Source: an uncultured Anaerolineae bacterium
Lineage (GTDB): Bacteria > Chloroflexota > Anaerolineae > Anaerolineales > Villigracilaceae
DNA length: 21,101 bases
Direction: 5' to 3'
Assembly: GCA_903854805.1 (NCBI GenBank)
Contig: CAINXK010000423.1
Location: 1-21,101, forward strand
In this document: one piece after another, positions 7,138 to 14,575 of the stretch
How the letters are laid out: each line of letters starts with the position of its first letter
Position numbering within the stretch: position 1 is the first letter of the stretch
Program-made: the position numbers and the translations under genes
Notes under the pieces: model-generated
What the model was told of the DNA's origin: nothing
Databases searched by the model: none
Seen by the model: only the letters and a program-made list of their open reading frames with translations

Positions 7138-9351
7138 TCACTCCAATACCAGTTCTGCTGCGCAGTAGGCTGTGTAAACGAGCCCAAGCACATTGCCCTT
7201 ATTAAGCAAATCCATACGGGCCAAGCGCAGCGCCTCGCCCGCAGGGATATTGTTCACAAAGTTTTCAAAAAAAGTTTCAGCCATTTCGCTGGCCACCCGC
7301 TGCGAAATTGTGATTTCTGTGCCTATCACACCGGCGGCAGCTGCCCGGCAGAATTCATCCACGAAACTGACAGGCGAGTCGGGTAACAAATCCAGCGTAT
7401 GGCAACCATTGATGAAAATCAACGGTGATGAATTGCGCCAATGCTCAGGTTTCTTTTTCCAAGAAGATATAAACCAGGCTTTTATATCTCCAGTCTGGAT
7501 TTCTTCATCATCGCCGACTAGCAGGGATGATTTGGCAAACAAATTCTCATCCATCTTTTTCCCATGAACATAGAAATACACAATTTCCGGCTCCTGGCTG
7601 TCCAGTGCTGTTTTTGTGTCTGCTTTAGAGACCACTGGGGTCCAGGCATTGCCTACCTTCTGTTTGAGAGAGTTAACATGGTCCTCCGTGATTTCCGCTT
7701 TAAGATTCTTGTTTTGAATAAATAGAAAGTTTAATTGTCCGGGTACGTGAATAACCTGCTTGATCGTATCAATATTCTGGATATCGAGGCTGGGGGGAAG
7801 TTCAATGATGTGGCGGTAGCCCCAAAAACCAAACGGGCAGAGTGTGTTTTCGCCATGGGCATTTTCATGCGGACAGCTTTTCGCGGAAGTGGGAACAAGC
7901 GTGGCATGGCCATCCCAATCCTTTAAAAGCTGGCAGGGCTGCCAATCGACCCCGCTCTCCTTGGGGATATCATAAATAAAAGCCCAGGGGAATACAAATT
8001 CGGTGGCTGCGCGAGCTATCTGGATGGTTCCAGGGTCATCAACTTCGAAGTTAACCTTATTCGTGATCATATCGAAGAGACCCCAACCAAGACCGGCCAG
8101 GATTTTCAGATCCTCAATAAATTTATCTTTAGATTTGGCATAGTTATTATTGTCATAGTTATTTTGTATCCCAATTAGCCCGGATTTACTGTAATGGATT
8201 TTATCCAACACAGCACGCAGGTCTTTGGTTGTATTCTGCATAGTATTATCGCTCAGACTCAAATGGTGCGGGTCTTCAGAATGCCCATTGAATACCAGGC
8301 GATGAGTGCCGTTTAGGTTCTGGTTGATCACGATGCTGGCGATACGTTTGGGTAAAGAATCCAGGTTATCCAGGCGGGCTGTCAAGGTGAAATCGATCTT
8401 TGCCGAATAGCCGGCGCAAGCTGCTTCATTTTGAGCTACTTCGGCGGTCAGCAAAAGTGATTGGACAGCGTTCTTGCGAAAGTAAATCGTCAGGCGCAGG
8501 GTTTTTAAACCAGTCTCCTGCGGTGTTACCAGGGGGATAAACATAAAGGGGTCATGGCTGACACAGGTGTGCGGCCCGCCAGGCTCGCAGGCACACACCC
8601 ACGCAGGCCCATGCACGGGCAAAAAGAATGGGTGACGTTTTGTCTCAACCACGAAATCGTCGCTAGCCGCAATCGCTTCCAACCACCAGCCCGTAGGGCT
8701 TGGAGGAAGTTTATCATCGGGGAAATCGAAAGGATTGACAATCACACTTTGCTTTGAGAGAGGCCCTATATCTACACGTAGCAAATAAGAGGTATTCAGC
8801 GCCAGGCTGTAGTTTTGTTCGATCAATTGGTGGTTCGCAGCATCCACCAGGCAGGTGTTCAGGAAACGGGCTGTTTTTTCTACAGGAGGAGGAGGAGCTC
8901 CATCCAGTGCATACGCAATATCATAATTTTTAAAATAGAACAACGTCTCGGTTAAGACAGTAAAACCAGATTTGTCTGTTTCAGTTACCAACCCAATTGG
9001 CTCACCCTGGTCCAGGACAACCAGGCATTTACTGTAGCTTTTTAATAATTCCTGCTGGGCCGCCCCCAGCCCCATGCTTTGAATGTCGATACTTTTACAT
9101 GCCATCAATAAATTTGGGACATCTACGAGTAGATTTTTTAGAATCGAAGGGCCTTTTTGCTCGACACTTTTTAGCAATTCAGCCATGGTCAGGTATTTAA
9201 AATCACCCGGCCCAAGTTCGACAACGATATACCATTGCTGATATTTCAACCCGCCAGCACGTAATAGCTCCTGCCCGGCCTTAAGAACGGTTACCATCGT
9301 GTCGAGGGTGATAAACTGCTGATTCAATTTGTCAAGCGGAATTGGACACAT
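7138..9351 (-). CDS. CBS-domain CHAT caspase-like protease
   Basis: This 737-residue soluble protein is read from ATG at 9351, where GGAG lies six bases upstream and the previous stop is 16 bases away; the frame is open 32 codons further up but would overlap the receptor gene. Residues about 14-66 and 75-126 form two CBS-like repeats (WYIVVELGPGDFKYLTMAELL and CLVVLDQGEPIGLVTETD), a Bateman-type module that usually binds adenine nucleotides. After a Pro-rich linker (GAPPPPVEK) comes a beta-rich region, about 160-400, of the kind found in front of CHAT domains (LLRVDIGPLS, LRLTIYFRKNAVQSLLLTA). The C-terminal CHAT domain has catalytic His596 in YFYVHGKK and Cys650 in FINGCHT. There is no signal peptide or membrane span. 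It probably acts downstream of the receptor-type CHAT protein encoded just before it. Confidence 0.88.
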   Translation of the reverse strand: MCPIPLDKLNQQFITLDTMVTVLKAGQELLRAGGLKYQQWYIVVELGPGDFKYLTMAELLKSVEQKGPSILKNLLVDVPNLLMACKSIDIQSMGLGAAQQELLKSYSKCLVVLDQGEPIGLVTETDKSGFTVLTETLFYFKNYDIAYALDGAPPPPVEKTARFLNTCLVDAANHQLIEQNYSLALNTSYLLRVDIGPLSKQSVIVNPFDFPDDKLPPSPTGWWLEAIAASDDFVVETKRHPFFLPVHGPAWVCACEPGGPHTCVSHDPFMFIPLVTPQETGLKTLRLTIYFRKNAVQSLLLTAEVAQNEAACAGYSAKIDFTLTARLDNLDSLPKRIASIVINQNLNGTHRLVFNGHSEDPHHLSLSDNTMQNTTKDLRAVLDKIHYSKSGLIGIQNNYDNNNYAKSKDKFIEDLKILAGLGWGLFDMITNKVNFEVDDPGTIQIARAATEFVFPWAFIYDIPKESGVDWQPCQLLKDWDGHATLVPTSAKSCPHENAHGENTLCPFGFWGYRHIIELPPSLDIQNIDTIKQVIHVPGQLNFLFIQNKNLKAEITEDHVNSLKQKVGNAWTPVVSKADTKTALDSQEPEIVYFYVHGKKMDENLFAKSSLLVGDDEEIQTGDIKAWFISSWKKKPEHWRNSSPLIFINGCHTLDLLPDSPVSFVDEFCRAAAAGVIGTEITISQRVASEMAETFFENFVNNIPAGEALRLARMDLLNKGNVLGLVYTAYCAAELVLE

Positions 9352-9367
9352 TTTTGTCTCCAGGCTT

Positions 9368-12300
9368 TTATTTCCAGCGGAAAATTTCTCCATCCGGGAT
9401 GCTACAATACAGGCGTGGGATGGCCCAATAACGATACTGAACCCCAAACCGAACCGCTAGGCTTTTCCGGCCTGCCATCATAGCATAGTCCACCTGGCCA
9501 TTATCCAGCAGAGCCTCGTAAAAAGCTTTGCTGAAAACGCGCGCGGCCTCATTTGGGATCGGGTATCCCATGCCAATCACAGCGGCCACCTGTGCGTCAC
9601 TAATGAGCGCTTCTGCCAGGTTGCCCTGGGCCGTGGCACTGTTATAAGCGGCAGTGCTGCAAGCATTCAGGAAAACCAGGCGCGGCCGCTTGGCAGGTTC
9701 CAGGGCTTTGATCAGGCTGACCACCTGTTCCCCGGGGATGGGAACAGCATCGTGATCTTGGTCTTCGAAAAATAGAACGGCTGAGTTTGAGGCTGGGTCT
9801 AAACTGCCATGGCCTTCGAATTGCAGAATGGTGCACCCACGCTTGATTCCCTCATCAAATTGTTCCCAACGTACATGCCCGAGGGGTGGTTGCAAAACCA
9901 GGCGCTTACGCCGCAAGTGTCTGTCCAACAAGTCTTTTAAATCCTTTACAGTTTGATCCTGGGAAAAAAGCTGCGCCATGTCACGCGGATTGGACCAGGC
10001 AGTCAGAATTGAAGCCTGTTCGATTTCCTTGTTGATATTGCCGGGCGCCAGGTCATCTGAATCTGTTTTTACTTCGGCAGACAGGTCGCGTAGAATTGCG
10101 ACCTGCGAGTGGACAGCCAGGAAATCTGCCTTTTGTCCGCCATACAACACTTCCCAAGGCAGGGGCTTCAACATTTGGGCCTGCCGCAAATCCAAACTGA
10201 GACGAAACTTGTAGGCACGCCGGCCGGGTGGAAAGATTATGTTGGAGATTTTAGGATCCTGGGCTGGAAATATGGCTTGCGCCAAAGCTTCGCCCAACTT
10301 TTTCAAAGGGGGTACACTTCGGTCTTCACGCAAAATTCTTTCCCATTCAAGCAACTCAGGGAGTTCCATATATGCCTGGTAGGGCAAGTTCTGGTGAAGC
10401 AGGCCGCTGTGTGTTTTCGCCTGGATGAAGTATTGAGCACCCCTTGACTCTACCGCAATGTGAACGTCGAGTGGAAATTTGTAATACCTGAAACGGCGCA
10501 ACTCGTTCCAGCCTATGATACCCACTAATATTAATGCCAGGATCAACAATATCAGGATCACGGGGTGATCGAAAAGCCACTCCCAAGGGGTGGCTGCCGG
10601 GACTGTAAAAGCCAGGGAAGAGCCAGGGATAGAGGCGTTGAAATCGCGATCATACGCCTGGACAGTAAACCTGTAAGTCCAGCCTGGCGGTAAAGTGCGT
10701 GTCAAACTGGTCTGGTCGCTCCATAAACGTTCAACAGGTTCCCAGTTCGCCTTGTTTTGTCGCTCAAGTACGACCTGGTATAGCAATTTTCCTGGGGAAG
10801 CCAGATCCAGACCGCTAAAATCCATTTCAACCGAGTTGGTTCGATAGGTAATCCCGGAATCGAGACAGGCATCCATACATGATTGCTGGTTAACCTTTAA
10901 TCCAAAAGCTACCATGCGAGGTCCCTGTCCGGCATCGTGATGGTAATACAGGCCGGCATTCGTCCCAACCCAGGGTGTTCCATCACCAGATTGGTCGATG
11001 CTATTAATTCCAAGCGCAGGCAACCCATCCTGGATTGTGAAGGTACTGACCTGCAGCCCATCAATTAAATTCAAACCGGTCTGCGTTCCCACCCAGATCA
11101 ACCCCGGCCGTCTCACATCCTCATGGATCGCCCGGATTTGCGTGCCACCCAATGCCGGCGGACGCTGGGTGGACCAGGCATCCGGCCGGGTGGGGTCAGC
11201 GCCTTGCTGCAAACGGCTCAAACCATCGCGCGTGCCAAACCATAAATTACCAGCGCTGTCCTCCAATCCGGCCAGGACAATGTTATCAGCCAGACCTAAA
11301 CCAGTTGAATCGCGATTGATGGTCATCCAATTCACGCCGTTCCAGCGGCTGGCGCCGCCATTGACTGTCCCTACCCATAGATCGCCGGAGCGGGTAGGCC
11401 AAATGGATGTGACATTATCCATTCCCAACGCGCCACTCTGATGGTTATGCAAGGAAATGCTATCTTTTTGAAGCTGGTAAACCCCGGCGGTTGTTCCAAC
11501 CCACAGTCCGTCTGCCCGGGCCAGGATTGCGTTTACCTGATCGGCAGAGGGAACACGAGCATCTGGCATCCAGGTTTGTCCTTCAAGTCGCAGGAGACCT
11601 CGGTTGGTGCCAGCCCAAATATTCCCCTGGGAATCGCGGGCCAGAGTGGCGATCAACTCGCCATGTAATCCTTGCTCAAAGGCCTGCCAATTCCCGGAAT
11701 CATCAAGAAAATAAATATGATCAAGACCCGCGGCATAAGCTTTTCCCGGCGGTCCGGCCAGAAAGGTCCGCAGCGGTTGACCCGCAACAGGCGGGGAGTC
11801 TTCCAGTTGCCACGCCACACCTGGCAAACGCGCCAGCCCGTTTTCCAAACAAAGCCAGAGGCCCCCCTCGTTGTCATAAAGCATGGCACGCACATTGGTA
11901 CCGGGCAATCCGCTCACAGTCTGGATAACATCTGGACGTCCTTTTTGTCCCAAACGCTGCAGCCCGAGGGTTGTCCCAACCCACACACCCCCATCCGGGT
12001 GGGGAAGCACTGAAAAAACCACATCGCTGGCGAGACCATTTGCAGCAGAGAAGATTTGCGCCCTCGAAAGTCCTTCGAATTTGACCAGGCCGCTATCGGT
12101 GGCAACCCACATCGCCTGTCCCTGGCCCGTCACGATCGCTGAAATAGAAAACCTGTCAGGCAATCCAGCCGGGTTAGAGAGTATCTGGATTTTTCCCGAG
12201 TTCCTATCCAGCACCCAGACCTGGTTGCCTGTTTGGGTTTCAACTGCCAACCAGAGCTGTCCATCTTCGGCTTCGGCCATGGCAGTGATGCCTGTCAGGG

Positions 12301-12829
12301 GATACTCGGTTTTTGAGATGATCTGCCAGTCCTTTCCATTCCAATATGCCACGCCCTCCCGTCCACCTGCCCAGATCATCCCATCAGCAGTGCGTAAAAA
12401 GAAGAGGATGCTATTTAATTCTGGCAGGGCGGAAACCGGCAAGTATGCCTGCCAATCCCCTGTGGGCGTCAGGCGATACAAACCACCATCCAGACCAACC
12501 CACAGGCCGCCATCCGGCGTGGCAAGCAAAGATTTTACCCAACCCGTCTTTATTTTTCCAGGTGCGTCGTTAGGTGGGTCAAAACCAGACTCTGAATACA
12601 AAAGCAACCCGGCATCTGTGCCAACCCACAATCGCCCAAGCTTGTCCTGGGAAATCGCCGTCACATTGCCGACCAGCCCATCTGCCAGGCCGAAGGTCTG
12701 TATTCCAATCTGCTGGGCCCGGACATCGGGCACCTTCAGCAGGCTGAAGAGCAGGAGCTGGGATATGAACGCGAGGCTTGCGCTCCTGCGTTTCCAGTTT
12801 AGTAGAATAGGATAGCTTCGTTGTGCCAT
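9368..12829 (-). CDS. Membrane receptor: 14 propeller blades, Y_Y_Y domain, one membrane span, cytoplasmic CHAT protease
   Basis: This 1153-residue protein begins with a signal peptide (basic NWKRR, hydrophobic core about 19-31, VRA-QQ near 39). Residues 55-635 carry 14 two-component-regulator propeller repeats of the LWVGTxxGL type (at about 67, 109, 152, 192, 240, 282, 324, 364, 404, 442, 484, 529, 578 and 619), enough for two seven-bladed propellers. A Y_Y_Y domain spans about 640-745, with one membrane helix at about 752-774. The cytoplasmic part ends in a CHAT domain with His1007 (FEGHGSL) and Cys1057 (FLNACST). The outside half matches hybrid histidine kinase receptors, but the kinase is replaced by a protease. 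ATG 12829 is preferred to TTG 12871 because it gives a clean signal peptide; neither has a clear ribosome site. The start overlaps the lipoprotein gene end by 31 bases. Confidence 0.92.
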   Translation of the reverse strand: MAQRSYPILLNWKRRSASLAFISQLLLFSLLKVPDVRAQQIGIQTFGLADGLVGNVTAISQDKLGRLWVGTDAGLLLYSESGFDPPNDAPGKIKTGWVKSLLATPDGGLWVGLDGGLYRLTPTGDWQAYLPVSALPELNSILFFLRTADGMIWAGGREGVAYWNGKDWQIISKTEYPLTGITAMAEAEDGQLWLAVETQTGNQVWVLDRNSGKIQILSNPAGLPDRFSISAIVTGQGQAMWVATDSGLVKFEGLSRAQIFSAANGLASDVVFSVLPHPDGGVWVGTTLGLQRLGQKGRPDVIQTVSGLPGTNVRAMLYDNEGGLWLCLENGLARLPGVAWQLEDSPPVAGQPLRTFLAGPPGKAYAAGLDHIYFLDDSGNWQAFEQGLHGELIATLARDSQGNIWAGTNRGLLRLEGQTWMPDARVPSADQVNAILARADGLWVGTTAGVYQLQKDSISLHNHQSGALGMDNVTSIWPTRSGDLWVGTVNGGASRWNGVNWMTINRDSTGLGLADNIVLAGLEDSAGNLWFGTRDGLSRLQQGADPTRPDAWSTQRPPALGGTQIRAIHEDVRRPGLIWVGTQTGLNLIDGLQVSTFTIQDGLPALGINSIDQSGDGTPWVGTNAGLYYHHDAGQGPRMVAFGLKVNQQSCMDACLDSGITYRTNSVEMDFSGLDLASPGKLLYQVVLERQNKANWEPVERLWSDQTSLTRTLPPGWTYRFTVQAYDRDFNASIPGSSLAFTVPAATPWEWLFDHPVILILLILALILVGIIGWNELRRFRYYKFPLDVHIAVESRGAQYFIQAKTHSGLLHQNLPYQAYMELPELLEWERILREDRSVPPLKKLGEALAQAIFPAQDPKISNIIFPPGRRAYKFRLSLDLRQAQMLKPLPWEVLYGGQKADFLAVHSQVAILRDLSAEVKTDSDDLAPGNINKEIEQASILTAWSNPRDMAQLFSQDQTVKDLKDLLDRHLRRKRLVLQPPLGHVRWEQFDEGIKRGCTILQFEGHGSLDPASNSAVLFFEDQDHDAVPIPGEQVVSLIKALEPAKRPRLVFLNACSTAAYNSATAQGNLAEALISDAQVAAVIGMGYPIPNEAARVFSKAFYEALLDNGQVDYAMMAGRKSLAVRFGVQYRYWAIPRLYCSIPDGEIFRWK

Positions 12830-13779
12830 TGCAAGACAAAGGTGGGATCGGAAACGATTGTAAATAACCAATCCGTTGGAGAAATGATATCAATGCTTAT
12901 TTTCACCTGAGTCCCAATGGGGAAAATGCAGCTGAGTTTTCTATCAAGGGGGGTGACATCCTGGCAAGCCTCGGGTATTCCTGATGGAATGAGAATTTCC
13001 TTCTCGTTGAAACCAACAAAACGGAAAAGACGTTCCTGTCCGGGTATTAATTCAGGAGCGCCTTGATCAAGCACCTGAAATGCAACCCCCATATCTCCCG
13101 TTAAACTCAAGACAAAATCGGAGGCAACAACGAAGTTTTGAGTGAATGGCTGGCTAGGTGGGGTGGGTGGGGGCAGTTCAACAATGGCGAAAACGGAAAA
13201 ATGAGCTACGTTCCCGGTAGCGACGTTGTAGGTAATTGGGGGAATCGTGAGAGTATCTGCTTTTGCATCAGCCGCATATACCCATTTGTCCTGATTGTTT
13301 ATTTTGGCTAACTGGTATATTACGTAACAATAGCTTGAGCAATTTTCCTTGGGTACAACTGTATTTTTTCCCAAATCAAAGGTCAACTTGGGCTTTTCCA
13401 AAACGGAGTTGTTGGGATCGACAAATTTCAAATCATCCGGCCCTAGATCGATAGCATTCAGGCAGCCTTTGGGGGCAGGGCAGGTAGGTAATGCGCCGAG
13501 ATTTGGTTTACTAATAGTTATTTTGTTTGGCCAGCACCAAGCATTGTTGTTTTGCGTGGCATAAGTGACAGCATAAATTTCACCGCTAGAAACATCGCCG
13601 CCCTGAAGTGGATCAGTTGTGTAATTGAACCCGTATTGCGGGCAGGGCAACGGGGTAGGTGTAGGAGTTGGAGAAGGTTGAACAGCAGGTGGTTGGGTTG
13701 CTGCACCAGGGGTACATCCTATAAACAGGAGCAACCCCAGAGAAATTACCAGAAAAAAGCAATACTTTTGATTTTTCAT
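12799..13779 (-). CDS. Surface lipoprotein of unknown function
   Basis: This 326-residue protein has a lipoprotein signal peptide ending in the lipobox LFIGC, with Cys22 as the lipid-carrying residue, followed by a Pro/Thr linker (PSPTPTPTP, about 36-44) typical of surface lipoproteins. The rest is beta-rich with several cysteines (for example CPAPKGC and CSSYCY) that could form disulfides outside the cell. A second Pro-rich break (VELPPPTPPSQP) splits it into two halves of about 150 and 115 residues. No known domain is recognised. AAGGA on the - strand lies seven bases before the ATG. It is the first gene of the CHAT operon and overlaps the receptor gene, so it is probably a ligand-binding or co-receptor partner of the propeller ectodomain (inference). 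Confidence 0.87.
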   Translation of the reverse strand: MKNQKYCFFLVISLGLLLFIGCTPGAATQPPAVQPSPTPTPTPLPCPQYGFNYTTDPLQGGDVSSGEIYAVTYATQNNNAWCWPNKITISKPNLGALPTCPAPKGCLNAIDLGPDDLKFVDPNNSVLEKPKLTFDLGKNTVVPKENCSSYCYVIYQLAKINNQDKWVYAADAKADTLTIPPITYNVATGNVAHFSVFAIVELPPPTPPSQPFTQNFVVASDFVLSLTGDMGVAFQVLDQGAPELIPGQERLFRFVGFNEKEILIPSGIPEACQDVTPLDRKLSCIFPIGTQVKISIDIISPTDWLFTIVSDPTFVLQWHNEAILFY

Positions 13780-14279
13780 AGTGATATCCTTACTTTCAGG
13801 AGATAAGCAATTGCGAGGATTATGTCTTGAAAATATGTTATCCTATCATCCATCGATCTTAAAATCCCAAAGCAACCAATTCAATTCCTTTTTTTCATCC
13901 AACGCAGGACATCCCCAGGGTTACCCCGCAAAATGCGCTCGATCGGCGCAAGCCTGATAGGTTTTCTCCAAATAAAGAAGCTAAATCGCACCTGGACGGC
14001 GGGTTTCATACAAGATTTAATTGTTCAATGACAACCGGCGATGTTAATCTTGGCCTGTGTCAGATTTCATTAATATTTTTTACCTTGAAAAAATTCTAGC
14101 ACGAAAGGTTTGTGAAATCAACAACTAAACCTGCAGGTGTCTGACACAAAATTGGATGGCGACCTTTTTACCACAACATCTGGTAGCCAAAAGAATTGGT
14201 CAGATCCAACAGATGCTGGGTTTCTGGGTCTTTACCAAAAACCCACCAATAATGTTACAGTCACATTGGTTATTATTAT
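13780..14279. other. Divergent intergenic region, upstream part
   Basis: No coding sequence is convincing. It separates the - strand sensor operon from the + strand effector operon and must hold the promoter of the sensor operon. A CATAAT box on the - strand near 13825 is a candidate -10 but lacks a matching -35, so I do not call it. The 93-bp element at 14056-14148 is listed separately. Confidence 0.5.
14056..14148. repeat. 93-bp element bounded by 9-bp inverted repeats
   Basis: TGTGTCAGA at 14056-14064 is a perfect inverted copy of TCTGACACA at 14140-14148. A second nested pair, GATTTCA (14063-14069) and TGAAATC (14113-14119), lies inside. The right end is itself a dyad (GTGTC-T-GACAC, 14137-14147). 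This could be a miniature mobile-element remnant or a regulatory dyad pair. No clear target-site duplication is visible in the flanks. Confidence 0.5.
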
Positions 14280-14307
14280 TTGTATTTTTAAATAAAAGTG
14301 CTATGAT
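14280..14307 (+). promoter_or_regulatory. Candidate extended -10 promoter of the effector operon
   Basis: TATGAT at 14302-14307 matches the -10 consensus in five of six bases and is preceded by TGC, an extended -10. TTGTAT at 14280-14285 is a weak -35 with 16-base spacing. The surrounding sequence is very AT-rich. A transcript would start near 14314, giving a leader of about 260 bases before the first effector gene. Confidence 0.55.
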
Positions 14308-14313
14308 AGTTAC

Positions 14314-14441
14314 AGACAATTTATTCATATAAACACCAACAAACGGGAACACTACTTCAGGGTAATACACCGAAGCTCCTTATAACCAAACCCTGAATAA
14401 CGATAAAGCGAAGCCATCCGTTCTGGATATGCTTCGTTTTT
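14314..14441 (+). ncRNA. Structured leader or short RNA upstream of the effector operon
   Basis: From the predicted start the RNA would contain an 8-bp stem TTCAGGGT (14356-14363) / ACCCTGAA (14390-14397). Its loop carries CGAAGC (14371-14376), and the RNA ends in a hairpin with a U-run. CGAAGC occurs a second time at 14409-14414, and both copies can pair with GCTTCG at 14431-14436, so the loop copy could form a pseudoknot and compete with the terminator hairpin. This fits an attenuator or riboswitch-like leader, or a free RNA of about 128 bases. I do not recognise a known riboswitch class. Confidence 0.45.
14409..14441 (+). terminator. Rho-independent terminator-like hairpin inside the leader
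   Basis: CGAAGC (14409-14414) pairs with GCTTCG (14431-14436) and ATCC (14416-14419) with GGAT (14425-14428), around loop GTTCT, followed by TTTTT at 14437-14441. It stands about 135 bases before the start codon of the first effector gene, where a terminator makes sense only as a control point or as the end of a separate short RNA. Confidence 0.65.
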
Positions 14442-14575
14442 CGATTCTGGCGATTGCATTAAATTGATTCCGAATTAAAGATAGTCGCAATAATTACTTT
14501 TCAATAATTTTTTGCTGGGAAAACCAAAGGCTTCATAAACCAGGTTTGCATGAAATATTTTCCAGGAGGGCTAGC

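Noticed and set aside
9352..9447. Upstream extension of the CBS-CHAT gene
   Set aside because: It would overlap the end of the receptor gene, while ATG 9351 has a well-placed GGAG and gives a start just after the previous stop.
10900..12700. Recurring GTxCCxACCCA motif on the + strand, CRISPR-like at first sight
   Set aside because: The copies are irregularly spaced, imperfect and in frame; they are the reverse complement of codons for the WVGT core of each propeller blade.
11883..12815. A 310-codon open frame on the + strand
   Set aside because: It lies opposite the propeller repeats of the receptor. Its Pro/Ser-rich composition is what the opposite strand of the repeated WVGT blades produces, and it shows no domain.
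13810..13850. Sigma-70 promoter for the - strand sensor operon
   Set aside because: CATAAT is a fair -10, but the hexamer at 17 bases upstream (GATAGG) does not resemble a -35, and no extended -10 is seen.
14314..14441. Cyclic-di-GMP (GEMM) or other known riboswitch in the leader
   Set aside because: The conserved core strings of GEMM, ykkC, fluoride and ydaO classes are not present; only generic stem and terminator logic is seen.
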